The position numbers and the translations under genes were made by a program. From the NCBI GenBank assembly GCA_029255685.2, contig CM055312.2, positions 14,408,649 through 14,472,648 of the forward strand: DNA of 64,000 bases, written 5' to 3'. The notes under the pieces are model-generated. The model ran no database searches, was not told the origin of the DNA, and saw nothing but the letters and a program-made list of their open reading frames with translations. Positions 33,401 to 45,286 of this stretch are shown here, piece after piece. Origin of the DNA: Silene conica. Lineage: Eukaryota; Streptophyta; Magnoliopsida; Caryophyllales; Caryophyllaceae. Within the stretch, counting starts at the first letter, position 1. The number at the start of each line of letters is the position of its first letter.

Positions 33401-34473
33401 TAAAAGAGAATGGATTCATTCGATCAGTCGAGGAACCATGTCTCTATATCAAGTCGAGTGGGAGCAAGATTGTATTCCTAGTACTGTATGTCGATGACAT
33501 ACTCTTGATTGGGAATGACATACCTCTCTTATCTTCGGTTAAAGCATGGTTGAAAAACCATTTCCAGATGAAAGATCTGGGAGAGGCACAAAGAATTTTG
33601 GGCATCCGTATCTACAGGGATAGATCACGACGGATGTTGTCTCTCAGTCAGGAGTCTTATATAGATAAGATCCTGGAGAGATTCAGCATGACGAACTCCA
33701 AGAAGGGGTTCCTTCCTATGACTCCTGGGCTTCACTTGAGCAAGACTCAAGAAGCTAAGTCATTGGAAGAGAAAGAGCGCATGAGTCGGATTCCTTATGC
33801 TTCGGCAATAGGATCGATCATGTATGCCATGATATGCACACGTCCAGACGTTGCATATGCATTGAGTATGACTAGTCGATTCCAAGCTCATCCAGGTGAA
33901 CAACACTGGATGGCCGTGAAAAACATTCTTAAGTACCTACGGAGGACTAAAGATTGGGGATTGACTTACGGAGGCGACTCGACGCTCTGCGCCACGGGTT
34001 ACGCAGATGCTAGCTTCCAAACGGATCGAGATGACTCGAAATCTCAGTCTGGATTCGTTTTTACTCTTAATGGCGCTGCTGTCAGCTGGAAAAGTTCTAA
34101 ACAGAGTGTTACAGCAGATTCTACGACTGAGTCCGAGTACTATGCCGCCTCAGAAGCAGCTAAGGAAGCAATATGGATGCGTCAATTCTTACAAGGACTA
34201 TCAGTAGTGCCTAGTTCGAATGACCCAATCACCGTTTATTGTGATAATAAAGGTGCCATCTTCCAAGCTAAGGAGCATAAGTCTAGCAACAAGGCTAGGC
34301 ATGTACAACGGAAAGCTCATCTAATCAGAGATTACGTGGAGCAAAAGGAGATTTTCATTGATAAGATCGCTACGGATGACAACATAGCTGATCCTCTCAC
34401 AAAAGCATTACCACGTGATAAGCATGAAGGGCACATTCATTCCATGGGAATTGGATGTGTTCCTAAGTTGTAG
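30442..34473 (+). CDS. Copia Gag-Pol polyprotein, intact frame
   Basis: This 1343-residue frame starts MAGEDPMPSAKLARESW. Order of parts: gag (UBN2-type) about 1-250; a lysine/glycine-rich linker; zinc knuckle CHHCHKTGHWRRSC at about 279-292; aspartic protease with WVLDTGCGSHLCN (D about 331); GAG-pre-integrase YLWHCRMGHINEKRV; integrase core with HMDVCGPM, FTDDLSRYG and SDRGGEYLS; RT with WQMDVKTAFLNGYLEEELYM and LYVDDILLIGND (YVDD about 1016); RNase H with ADASFQTDRDDSKSQSGF and ESEYYAASEAAKEA, ending at MGIGCVPKL. In the family this makes the capsid and the enzymes that copy and insert the element. Length and motif order are normal and the single long frame fits the near-identical LTRs. 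Confidence 0.95.
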   Translation: MAGEDPMPSAKLARESWLKAFMDSMNQSTRLRNDGSNFSDWEAALRNAAIADGKLKYLTEPIPPHPGTGARANEVRAHSDFVMEAGAIKNVLIYAMESNLQRRFITHGANKIFTTLTNEFSKAPRIVSYEHTCRFFEAKLQKGQAVSPHILHMIENIEKLEALNCKISENIIVDRMLHSLHDGFALFRANYYMNDMNKTPHELHSLLVQTEKDLKLSGSVKQDVLMISSKGKGKGKAKAQGDLTVGKPKFKKSGFTKSGPGESSNSQGKTKSKDTSMECHHCHKTGHWRRSCPVYREDIKAGRVTPVGMSSSSFIHMIEINHASCGTWVLDTGCGSHLCNHVQGLRNQEPLIKGEVDLRVGNGARVAAVSKGTYVIQLPSGFELFLYNCYYVPSLSKNIISVSALDKLGFSFVIENNSCIFSLHNMIYGKAVSMNGIYVLDQTTEILHVNNKRLKVGDKDQTYLWHCRMGHINEKRVKQLIQNGAISPFDFESYGMCKSCLIGKMTRISFKGVGMRAADLLGLIHMDVCGPMSINAREGYRYFITFTDDLSRYGYVYLMKHKSESFDKFKEYQIRVQNQLGRKIKALSSDRGGEYLSHEFDQHLKDCGIVLQLTPPGTPQLNGVSERRNRTLLDMVRSMMSHTVVPDSLWGYALLSAALILNRSPSKAVDKTPYELWKGTVPNLSFIRVWGCEAYVKWRHEDKLGPRSVKTYFIGYPKGTFGHYFYSPTEQRVFVAASATFLEKEFLENKLSNRTFELSEVQEPTAEQPLEETVPSTEAAVDIPEEPRRSGRVSIPPDRYIGMVEEQDTDDVLLLEGNEPTTYKGAMTSSDSKLWLEAMQSEMDSMYENNVWDLVDLPAKVRPLQCKWLYKIKHAVEGQQDIHKARLVAKGFTQVPGLHYDEIFAPVVMLRSIRIILAIAAFHDYEIWQMDVKTAFLNGYLEEELYMVQPEGFIDPEHPKKVCKLKRSIYGLKQASRSWNHRFDQVIKENGFIRSVEEPCLYIKSSGSKIVFLVLYVDDILLIGNDIPLLSSVKAWLKNHFQMKDLGEAQRILGIRIYRDRSRRMLSLSQESYIDKILERFSMTNSKKGFLPMTPGLHLSKTQEAKSLEEKERMSRIPYASAIGSIMYAMICTRPDVAYALSMTSRFQAHPGEQHWMAVKNILKYLRRTKDWGLTYGGDSTLCATGYADASFQTDRDDSKSQSGFVFTLNGAAVSWKSSKQSVTADSTTESEYYAASEAAKEAIWMRQFLQGLSVVPSSNDPITVYCDNKGAIFQAKEHKSSNKARHVQRKAHLIRDYVEQKEIFIDKIATDDNIADPLTKALPRDKHEGHIHSMGIGCVPKL

Positions 34474-35335
34474 TACTCTTTTATGAATTCATGTAATAAT
34501 TCATTTTCTCGTGTACTCTATTCAACCTTATTGTTATGATATATAATGTTTTGTTTCTCATGTGGAATTGTACGCCAATTTTGAACACCACAAAGTGAAC
34601 TGATTAACATTACATCGTTTTGGTCCTTGATTACCCACTTGAGCTGATAACTCTGGTAATCATTTTGTGACGTTGGTTGATGGTGGGTTCAACGAGCCAT
34701 AAGTCACGTGGATGACTGACCAATCACAAAGGCGAGTTATACGGATATCTCGTAGGACACCCCGTGACAACGTTATGGAGTCCTAAATGTTTTATAACAT
34801 TGGGTGCCGGGTCGTGGATAGGACCTCCATAGTGTTCCTTAGAGTCGAGTCTTTTGACTTTCAACTGTCTCTTGAGATTAAGGCAGATTTTGGGTAACTT
34901 TGGTTTCTTTCCCACGGTCACCGTAACAGGGGCCAAGAGGATTTTTTCTGGGTTATTTCATGCTGCGCGATATCGGCAGGATTCGAGTTGAAGGAAATAT
35001 CCAAACCCTTATCAGGATTTTATCATTTCTCAGGGCCACTCGAGGAGTAGTAACTGAAATGCATGGCCATGCTCGAATACAGATTCGTTTTATCAGTTAA
35101 GTTACTCTCTAGTCGGGGAAACCACTCTTGATACAGATCGCTTGTGAGATACGACCTTTGCGAATGCGGATTTGCAAATTGTCTTACATTGAGTGGGAGA
35201 AATTTTAAAAGGATATGAGATTCGGTTATCGCACCTACACTTGTACGGACAAGTGGGAGTTTGTTGGAGATTGTGTCCTCCACATGTAGTGTGATAACGT
35301 CATTGCACATACCCTTGTACGGACAAGTGGGAGAT
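34474..35335 (+). other. 3' untranslated part of the young copia element with a duplicated purine tract
   Basis: No gene is seen. The segment CTTGTACGGACAAGTGGGAG occurs twice, ending near 35261 and 35331. The second copy is the purine tract directly before the 3' LTR. The first is followed by TTTGTTGGAGATTG, a diverged copy of the LTR start (TTGTTGGGGCTGG). CTTGT...ACAAG makes a small stem in both. Confidence 0.7.
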
Positions 35336-36335
35336 TGTTGGGGCTGGTGTCCTTGACAATTAAGTACAATGACTTATTAAATCTCTTTAAGGATCACAAG
35401 GGCATACTTCAGTATTATTATCAGTTGATCCACGTTTATCAATAACGGTTGGCTTGCTAGATAAGTTTGACGTTATTGTCATACGGATGGCGGTGATCAA
35501 CTGGTCCCTATACGTCACACCTATAGGACACGTTTGAGAGATGTGAAGGTATGAAAATACAGTCACATTTATGCCGGATACGACTAAACAGTTAGTCAGA
35601 GGTATTGACTATTAAATTAGTCAATAAGATGTTGAGATGATTATTTAATACGGATTAAATAATTTTAGCTAATACGGATTACATGATTAATTCGTAAAAT
35701 TAAATATAAACGGTTATATTTAATTAAATATTGTATTCGCGTATTAATATAAACAGTTATATTAATTTGGGTAAATATACAATATCGTATTTTGTCAGAC
35801 CATTATTAATATATCGACTGTATTAATATCTGATAACATGTTACGATTTATAATTAAAACCCGCGATTATATTTTAGCAAAATTGGGTCGAATCAGGCAT
35901 TGGAATAAGGTAAGAGTGGAAAGCCCACTCCTACCCGATATCCAATTCGGCCGGCCAAGTGTAGTATATAAGGAGATGACTTCTCCTTATGTATAGGACT
36001 CTTGTTGCACTGTTTAAAAAATCTCAAAAGAAAATTAGGGTTTGAGAGCATTCTTCTCCTATAACCCAGATCTCACATCTAAAACTCAAAAGGCTCTCCC
36101 AATATTGCAAGGCAGTTGGAGAGGATTTCTAGCACACGCGGCCACGTCTCATTCTAAGTCTTGGGTGCAAGTTATAGGAGGGAATTTGTGTTAATTCCTG
36201 TTCTTAGGCCTTTCGCACAAGGACCAAAGGTTGTACTTCTTTTCTTATCCCTTTTAATCTTATGACGATATTCACGACTGTAATTTTCATTATAATCCTG
36301 CAAGTTTAGGGCGAATACACGTTTTATTCCCCACA
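35336..36335 (+). repeat. 3' LTR of the young copia element
   Basis: 1000 bp, one difference from the 5' LTR noticed by eye, followed by CGGGA. Confidence 0.93.
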
Positions 36336-36340
36336 CGGGA

Positions 36341-36759
36341 TTAGTAAAAGTTTTCCTTATAAAATAAAGTTTTTAAGTTTAATAATTAATAAAGAATGAC
36401 TTGATAAAGAAAGAATATTATTTTTAAAAAAATCATTAAACTTGCATTAAGGGGTTAGAATAGTTGAGACAACAAATCTTATTTTGTGTTGTAGGATCAA
36501 ATAGGTTTTGTTGTTTGGTTTGGGCCGATTGAGATGGGATGTTGTGGAAGGCGATAGAGATACACATCGTGTTTGGAAAAACTCATACACGACCAATCAT
36601 ACTGAGCCACGTGTATAACCATAGTGAATTTGCATGGGTTAGTGTTAGGGTATATTAATAATTATACAAATATAGTTAAGTTCTTAACCACGTGTAGTTA
36701 GCATAGTTTAGGAATATTTGTTATTTGTTAATATTGTATTATGTTTTACTAAATTAATA
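36341..36759. other. Unassigned AT-rich sequence
   Basis: Nothing recognised. Confidence 0.4.
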
Positions 36760-37101
36760 CTACCTCCTATTTGGGATACCCTCCCTATTCGACATTGACA
36801 CAAAATTTAAGGGTTTGATTAAAATAAGCATAAAGTATTGTGATGAGGTGAGGTGATTGGAGAGAGGGTGCGTATTGTGGGGTATTGTTGTGAGTAAGGT
36901 GATTAAAATAAGTGTAAAGTATGAGTACACTACACAAAATATTAAACAAGTATTATTCCTTAAATCTTTGACTCGGTCCAGAACGGGACACTTATAATGG
37001 GTGGGAGGGAGTATATAAAACTTTATCGAAAAAGAAAATAGGGAAGGTATTGTGAATTGACGAAAAAGGAAATAAGGAAGGTTATTATGAATAGGAGGGA
37101 G
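36760..37101. mobile_element. Stowaway-like MITE
   Basis: The ends CTACCTCCTATTT and GAATAGGAGGGAG are inverted repeats, flanked by TA at 36758-36759 and 37102-37103, as expected for Tc1/mariner-type MITEs. A second good right end (TGGGTGGGAGGGAG at about 37013) lies inside, so two related elements may overlap. The inner terminal sequence (complement of CACTTATAATGG) resembles the left end of the mariner-like element at 37163, a plausible source of the transposase that moved it. Confidence 0.65.
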
Positions 37102-37771
37102 TATTTTTTAAAAATATTTTGTTATTTTTTGTATTTAGTTAAATTTTCAGAAATATTAATTATTTCCTCCATTTATAAGTGTTCTTCCCATTCTATTTTG
37201 CACTTGGATTAAGGCAAACTATTAAAAAAATGAAAAGTAATCAAAAGTAGTGAAAAGTACCCAGCAAGTGGGCTTACTAATAAAAGTCAGAGTGATTAGT
37301 GCAAACTTAATTAAAAGTAATCCAAAGCAGTAAAAAACGTTTAACATCCTACAACTTGGGCTAAGTTTCCCACACTTACATTTCCCACCAAAAGAGTTTG
37401 GGGGGGGGGGGGGGGGGAATTTCAAATACTCATAAATTTCCCCCCCAAAACTTATAACCTAAATACATCATCTATTACATCATCAGAGCTATACATTATT
37501 ACATCATCTAATTTTCTTCACATCTTCACTTGATGAATATATAATCTCATGCATCCTTCATCCCCAAACCATATCTTCAGTATTTTCGTTATTTAACCTC
37601 CTGCACTACAAAAAACCGTTAGTATATTATCAAATCAATAAAAAGTAAAACAAGAAATATGCATTATAAAAAGAACATAAACAGAAATCACAGTTTTCAC
37701 ACTGTGAACTTACCATAATTCCACCAAAGAAACAGTGATTTTCCAGATTACTCAAAAAAACAGACCATAAA

Positions 37772-39113
37772 ATGCGTGGTCCAAATTTAAGTAATGATGA
37801 GAGGCATAGAATAGGTTGCTACTTGTTCGAGAATTCTCAAAATGGCAAGCCAATTAGAGGATCAATGAACATGTTAGCAACTAAGTACCAAGTAGATAGG
37901 AGAACAATATTTGATGTATGGAGGATTGCAAGACGCCAAAGAGAAGCTGGTGAAGAGCTACTACTAAATTCCAAGATAAAGGGAAAGAAAGGCAGAACAC
38001 CACTTGAGTTACCAATTGATTTGATATTGGCAACAAGTATGGGGAAAGGGGGTCCATGTCTTCATTTGGAACAACCATTGGTGTTTCAGCAACAACAATT
38101 TTCAATTGGGTAAAACAAGGCAAGTTAAGGAGCCACTCCTCAGCCTTACATCCATCATTAACAGACAACAACAAGGTACAAAGGCTTATATTTTCTCTAT
38201 CAAAATTAAGCTTTGACAGAATTTCAAACTCATTGAAATTTAAGAATTTGGGAAACATCATTCATATTGATGAGAAGTGGTTCTATATCACACAAGACCA
38301 AGCTAAGTATTTTCTTCTAGTTGAAGAAATTGACCCTTATAGGGCATGTAAAAGTAAGAGTTTCATAACAAAAGTCATGTTCATTGTCGCTGTTTCAAGG
38401 CCAATTTACGATGGTGATGGTAATTTGATTTTTGATTGGAAAATAGGGATATTTCCCTTCACATTTCAACAACCAGCACAGAGAAAATCAATGAACAAAC
38501 CTGCTGGTACGTTGGAGACCAAGTCAGTTGCTTCAATCAACAAGGCAGTCACCAAAGAAATGCTAATAAACAAGATTATTCCAGCCATTCATGCCAAATG
38601 GCCAGCAAGTATGAGTAAGGACATAATAATCCAGCAGGATAATGCAAAGCCACATATAAACAATAGTGATCCAGATTTTTTCCTGGCATCAAAGACCAAT
38701 GGTTTCAACATCAATCTCACACAACAACCACCAAACTCACCTGGTCTTAATGTGCTTGATCTAGGTTTTTCAGAAGCATACAATCACTCCAAACCAAAAA
38801 AGTGCCAACACGGTGGACGAACTGGTGTCTAATGTAATAGGCGCATGGGATGAAGAACCAACACTCGTTCTTAACGATGTTTGGCTAAGTTTACAGGCAT
38901 GCATGTTGGAGATTATCAAAAGTAAGGGTCACAATGACTACAAGATCCCACACTTGAAGAAAAAAGGCACAAAGATTAGCTGGCACACTACCAAGAAACC
39001 TACTTGCAGATGAGCAGATAGTACATGAATGTCTAAACTACCTACATGAGGCAGGGATGGATGCAGATTTACAAGACTTAGTTGTTCCACTAGCTTTAAG
39101 TCAACCCAATTAA
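37772..39113 (+). pseudogene. Mariner-like transposase, unit 1
   Basis: The N-terminal frame (113 residues from MRGPNLSNDERHRIG) is a helix-turn-helix DNA-binding part (MLATKYQVDRRTIFDVWRIA). The catalytic frame (38056-38832) has HIDEKWF, IIQQDNAKPH and PNSPGLNVLDLGF. Between the second and third aspartates are exactly 39 residues, the DD39D signature of plant mariner-like transposases. The C-terminal part (VDELVSNVIGAW, LNDVWLSLQACM) and the last 40 or so residues lie in further frames. So three frame disruptions separate four coding blocks, the first shortly before GERGSMSSF. In the family the enzyme cuts and pastes DNA at TA. All catalytic aspartates remain but no full protein can be made. 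Confidence 0.85.
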
Positions 39114-39650
39114 GTACAAGTTTCTTTTGTAAACATTTCATATGTAGGAATGTTTAAATTATAAACATCACTTTGGGTATGAAATATTTTGTAATTGTCA
39201 TATGATTTTAATGTAAACATTTTGGCAATCAGTCATTAAAAAGGGCAACATAAGCATTGAACAATTGCAACATAAGGCAACTTATATCACTAAGCATAGA
39301 ACAAGTACTCATAAATTTCCCCCCCAAAACTTATAACCTAAATACATCATCTATTACATCATCAGAGCTATACATTATTACATCATCTAATTTTCTTCAC
39401 ATCTTCACTTGATGAATATATAATCTCATGCATCCTTCATCCCCAAACCATATCTTCAGTATTTTCGTTATTTAACCTCCTGCACTACAAAAAACCGTTA
39501 GTATATTATCAAATCAATAAAAAGTAAAACAAGAAATCTGCATTATAAAAAGAACATAAACAGAAATCACAGTTTTCACACTGTGAACTTACCATAATTC
39601 CACCAAAGAAACAGTGATTTTCCAGATTACTCAAAAAAACAGACCATAAA

Positions 39651-40992
39651 ATGCGTGGTCCAAATTTAAGTAATGATGAGAGGCATAGAATAGGTTGCTA
39701 CTTGTTCGAGAATTCTCAAAATGGCAAGCCAATTAGAGGATCAATGAACATGTTAGCAACTAAGTACCAAGTAGATAGGAGAACAATATTTGATGTATGG
39801 AGGATTGCAAGACGCCAAAGAGAAGCTGGTGAAGAGCTACTACTAAATTCCAAGATAAAGGGAAAGAAAGGCAGAACACCACTTGAGTTACCAATTGATT
39901 TGATATTGGCAACAAGTATGGGGAAAGGGGGTCCATGTCTTCATTTGGAACAACCATTGGTGTTTCAGCAACAACAATTTTCAATTGGGTAAAACAAGGC
40001 AAGTTAAGGAGCCACTCCTCAGCCTTACATCCATCATTAACAGACAACAACAAGGTACAAAGGCTTATATTTTCTCTATCAAAATTAAGCTTTGACAGAA
40101 TTTCAAACTCATTGAAATTTAAGAATTTGGGAAACATCATTCATATTGATGAGAAGTGGTTCTATATCACACAAGACCAAGCTAAGTATTTTCTTCTAGT
40201 TGAAGAAATTGACCCTTATAGGGCATGTAAAAGTAAGAGTTTCATAACAAAAGTCATGTTCATTGTCGCTGTTTCAAGGCCAATTTACGATGGTGATGGT
40301 AATTTGATTTTTGATTGGAAAATAGGGATATTTCCCTTCACATTTCAACAACCAGCACAGAGAAAATCAATGAACAAACCTGCTGGTACGTTGGAGACCA
40401 AGTCAGTTGCTTCAATCAACAAGGCAGTCACCAAAGAAATGCTAATAAACAAGATTATTCCAGCCATTCATGCCAAATGGCCAGCAAGTATGAGTAAGGA
40501 CATAATAATCCAGCAGGATAATGCAAAGCCACATATAAACAATAGTGATCCAGATTTTTTCCTGGCATCAAAGACCAATGGTTTCAACATCAATCTCACA
40601 CAACAACCACCAAACTCACCTGGTCTTAATGTGCTTGATCTAGGTTTTTCAGAAGCATACAATCACTCCAAACCAAAAAAGTGCCAACACGGTGGACGAA
40701 CTGGTGTCTAATGTAATAGGCGCATGGGATGAAGAACCAACACTCGTTCTTAACGATGTTTGGCTAAGTTTACAGGCATGCATGTTGGAGATTATCAAAA
40801 GTAAGGGTCACAATGACTACAAGATCCCACACTTGAAGAAAAAAGGCACAAAGATTAGCTGACACACTACCAAGAAACCTACTTGCAGATGAGCAGATAG
40901 TACATGAATGTCTAAACTACCTACATGAGGCAGGGATGGATGCAGATTTACAAGACTTAGTTGTTCCACTAGCTTTAAGTCAACCCAATTAA
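39651..40992 (+). pseudogene. Mariner-like transposase, unit 2
   Basis: Same layout and frame disruptions as unit 1. It carries the A (instead of G) after AAAGATTAGCTG near 40862, which ends that frame earlier; this change is shared with units 3, 4 and 5. The DD39D residues are present. Confidence 0.85.
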
Positions 40993-41529
40993 GTACAAGT
41001 TTCTTTTGTAAACATTTCATATGTAGGAATGTTTAAATTATAAACATCACTTTGGGTATGAAACATTTTGTAATTGTCATATGATTTTAATGTAAACATT
41101 TTGGCAATCAGTCATTAAAAAGGGCAACATAAGCATTGAACAATTGCAACATAAGGCAACTTATATCACTAAGCATAGAACAAGTACTCATAAATTTCCC
41201 CCCCAAAACTTATAACCTAAATACATCATCTATTACATCATCAGAGCTATACATTATTACATCATCTAATTTTCTTCACATCTTCACTTGATGAATATAT
41301 AATCTCATGCATCCTTCATCCCCAAACCATATCTTCAGTATTTTCGTTATTTAACCTCCTGCACTACAAAAAACCGTTAGTATATTATCAAATCAATAAA
41401 AAGTAAAACAAGAAATCTGCATTATAAAAAGAACATAAACAGAAATCACAGTTTTCACACTGTGAACTTACCATAATTCCACCAAAGAAACAGTGATTTT
41501 CCAGATTACTCAAAAAAACAGACCATAAA

Positions 41530-42871
41530 ATGCGTGGTCCAAATTTAAGTAATGATGAGAGGCATAGAATAGGTTGCTACTTGTTCGAGAATTCTCAAAA
41601 TGGCAAGCCAATTAGAGGATCAATGAACATGTTAGCAACTAAGTACCAAGTAGATAGGAGAACAATATTTGATGTATGGAGGATTGCAAGACGCCAAAGA
41701 GAAGCTGGTGAAGAGCTACTACTAAATTCCAAGATAAAGGGAAAGAAAGGCAGAACACCACTTGAGTTACCAATTGATTTGATATTGGCAACAAGTATGG
41801 GGAAAGGGGGTCCATGTCTTCATTTGGAACAACCATTGGTGTTTCAGCAACAACAATTTTCAATTGGGTAAAACAAGGCAAGTTAAGGAGCCACTCCTCA
41901 GCCTTACATCCATCATTAACAGACAACAACAAGGTACAAAGGCTTATATTTTCTCTATCAAAATTAAGCTTTGACAGAATTTCAAACTCATTGAAATTTA
42001 AGAATTTGGGAAACATCATTCATATTGATGAGAAGTGGTTCTATATCACACAAGACCAAGCTAAGTATTTTCTTCTAGTTGAAGAAATTGACCCTTATAG
42101 GGCATGTAAAAGTAAGAGTTTCATAACAAAAGTCATGTTCATTGTCGCTGTTTCAAGGCCAATTTACGATGGTGATGGTAATTTGATTTTTGATTGGAAA
42201 ATAGGGATATTTCCCTTCACATTTCAACAACCAGCACAGAGAAAATCAATGAACAAACCTGCTGGTACGTTGGAGACCAAGTCAGTTGCTTCAATCAACA
42301 AGGCAGTCACCAAAGAAATGCTAATAAACAAGATTATTCCAGCCATTCATGCCAAATGGCCAGCAAGTATGAGTAAGGACATAATAATCCAGCAGGATAA
42401 TGCAAAGCCACATATAAACAATAGTGATCCAGATTTTTTCCTGGCATCAAAGACCAATGGTTTCAACATCAATCTCACACAACAACCACCAAACTCACCT
42501 GGTCTTAATGTGCTTGATCTGGGTTTTTCAGAAGCATACAATCACTCCAAACCAAAAAAGTGCCAACACGGTGGACGAACTGGTGTCTAATGTAATAGGC
42601 GCATGGGATGAAGAACCAACACTCGTTCTTAACGATGTTTGGCTATGTTTACAGGCATGCATGTTGGAGATTATCAAAAGTAAGGGTCACAATGACTACA
42701 AGATCCCACACTTGAAGAAAAAAGGCACAAAGATTAGCTGACACACTACCAAGAAACCTACTTGCAGATGAGCAGATAGTACATGAATGTCTAAACTACC
42801 TACATGAGGCAGGGATGGATGCAGATTTACAAGACTTAGTTGTTCCACTAGCTTTAAGTCAACCCAATTAA
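41530..42871 (+). pseudogene. Mariner-like transposase, unit 3
   Basis: Same disruptions as units 1 and 2. It is marked by GATCTGGGT in the third-aspartate region (synonymous), by GGCTATGTT (Ser to Cys) further on, by TTTTAAAAAC behind the stop, and by a 1-bp loss near 43018. All but the Ser to Cys change are shared with unit 5. Confidence 0.85.
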
Positions 42872-43407
42872 GTACAAGTTTCTTTTAAAAACATTTCATA
42901 TGTAGGAATGTTTAAATTATAAACATCACTTTGGGTATGAAACATTTTGTAATTGTCATATGATTTTAATGTAAACATTTTGGCAATCAGTCATTAAAAA
43001 GGGCAACATAAGCATTGACAATTGCAACATAAGGCAACTTATATCACTAAGCATAGAACAAGTACTCATAAATTTCCCCCCCAAAACTTATAACCTAAAT
43101 ACATCATCTATTACATCATCAGAGCTATACATTATTACATCATCTAATTTTCTTCACATCTTCACTTGATGAATATATAATCTCATGCATCCTTCATCCC
43201 CAAACCATATCTTCAGTATTTTCGTTATTTAACCTCCTGCACTACAAAAAACCGTTAGTATATTATCAAATCAATAAAAAGTAAAACAAGAAATCTGCAT
43301 TATAAAAAGAACATAAACAGAAATCACAGTTTTCACACTGTGAACTTACCATAATTCCACCAAAGAAACAGTGATTTTCCAGATTACTCAAAAAAACAGA
43401 CCATAAA

Positions 43408-44749
43408 ATGCGTGGTCCAAATTTAAGTAATGATGAGAGGCATAGAATAGGTTGCTACTTGTTCGAGAATTCTCAAAATGGCAAGCCAATTAGAGGATCA
43501 ATGAACATGTTAGCAACTAAGTACCAAGTAGATAGGAGAACAATATTTGATGTATGGAGGATTGCAAGACGCCAAAGAGAAGCTGGTGAAGAGCTACTAC
43601 TAAATTCCAAGATAAAGGGAAAGAAAGGCAGAACACCACTTGAGTTACCAATTGATTTGATATTGGCAACAAGTATGGGGAAAGGGGGTCCATGTCTTCA
43701 TTTGGAACAACCATTGGTGTTTCAGCAACAACAATTTTCAATTGGGTAAAACAAGGCAAGTTAAGGAGCCACTCCTCAGCCTTACATCCATCATTAACAG
43801 ACAACAACAAGGTACAAAGGCTTATATTTTCTCTATCAAAATTAAGCTTTGACAGAATTTCAAACTCATTGAAATTTAAGAATTTGGGAAACATCATTCA
43901 TATTGATGAGAAGTGGTTCTATATCACACAAGACCAAGCTAAGTATTTTCTTCTAGTTGAAGAAATTGACCCTTATAGGGCATGTAAAAGTAAGAGTTTC
44001 ATAACAAAAATCATGTTCATTGTCGCTGTTTCAAGGCCAATTTACGATGGTGATGGTAATTTGATTTTTGATTGGAAAATAGGGATATTTCCCTTCACAT
44101 TTCAACAACCAGCACAGAGAAAATCAATGAACAAACCTGCTGGTACGTTGGAGACCAAGTCAGTTGCTTCAATCAACAAGGCAGTCACCAAAGAAATGCT
44201 AATAAACAAGATTATTCCAGCCATTCATGCCAAATGGCCAGCAAGTATGAGTAAGGACATAATAATCCAGCAGGATAATGCAAAGCCACATATAAACAAT
44301 AGTGATCCAGATTTTTTCCTGGCATCAAAGACCAATGGTTTCAACATCAATCTCACACAACAACCACCAAACTCACCTGGTCTTAATGTGCTTGATCTAG
44401 GTTTTTCAGAAGCATACAATCACTCCAAACCAAAAAAGTGCCAACACGGTGGACGAACTGGTGTCTAATGTAATAGGCGCATGGGATGAAGAACCAACAC
44501 TCGTTCTTAACGATGTTTGGCTAAGTTTACAGGCATGCATGTTGGAGATTATCAAAAGTAAGGGTCACAATGACTACAAGATCCCACACTTGAAGAAAAA
44601 AGGCACAAAGATTAGCTGACACACTACCAAGAAACCTACTTGCAGATGAGCAGATAGTACATGAATGTCTAAACTACCTACATGAGGCAGGGATGGATGC
44701 AGATTTACAAGACTTAGTTGTTCCACTAGCTTTAAGTCAACCCAATTAA
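43408..44749 (+). pseudogene. Mariner-like transposase, unit 4
   Basis: Nearly identical to unit 2; one private change gives Val to Ile at AAAATCATG near 44010. Same shared frame disruptions. Confidence 0.85.
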
Positions 44750-45286
44750 GTACAAGTTTCTTTTGTAAACATTTCATATGTAGGAATGTTTAAATTATAA
44801 ACATCACTTTGGGTATGAAACATTTTGTAATTGTCATATGATTTTAATGTAAACATTTTGGCAATCAGTCATTAAAAAGGGCAACATAAGCATTGAACAA
44901 TTGCAACATAAGGCAACTTATATCACTAAGCATAGAACAAGTACTCATAAATTTCCCCCCCAAAACTTATAACCTAAATACATCATCTATTACATCATCA
45001 GAGCTATACATTATTACATCATCTAATTTTCTTCACATCTTCACTTGATGAATATATAATCTCATGCATCCTTCATCCCCAAACCATATCTTCAGTATTT
45101 TCGTTATTTAACCTCCTGCACTACAAAAAACCGTTAGTATATTATCAAATCAATAAAAAGTAAAACAAGAAATCTGCATTATAAAAAGAACATAAACAGA
45201 AATCACAGTTTTCACACTGTGAACTTACCATAATTCCACCAAAGAAACAGTGATTTTCCAGATTACTCAAAAAAACAGACCATAAA

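Larger units (their letters stand above)
27706..36335 (+). mobile_element. Ty1/copia element, very young, looks whole
   Basis: Both LTRs are 1000 bp (27706-28705 and 35336-36335), start TGTTGGGG and end CCCCACA. By eye they differ at a single base (C at 28266, G at 35896). Flanking 5-bp direct repeats are CGGGC and CGGGA, four of five matching. A Met-tRNA primer-binding site (28708), a 1.7-kb leader, one uninterrupted gag-pol frame and a purine tract AAGTGGGAGA before the 3' LTR are all present. I counted no break. One LTR difference suggests insertion within roughly the last hundred thousand years (inference). Lineage: pol style near Tork/TNT1, tentative. Confidence 0.93.

Noticed and set aside
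37395-37418. Run of 18 G as a G-quadruplex or functional site
   Set aside because: A homopolymer next to a repeat border; it may be slippage or sequencing noise and nothing else supports a function.
37881-38261. 126-residue minus-strand frame repeated in every array unit
   Set aside because: It is the antisense shadow of the transposase and has no domain of its own.
38790-38805. A AAA AAG heptamer in the mariner transposase as a programmed -1 frameshift site
   Set aside because: The downstream coding block is in the +1 frame, not the -1 frame, so this site does not explain the layout.
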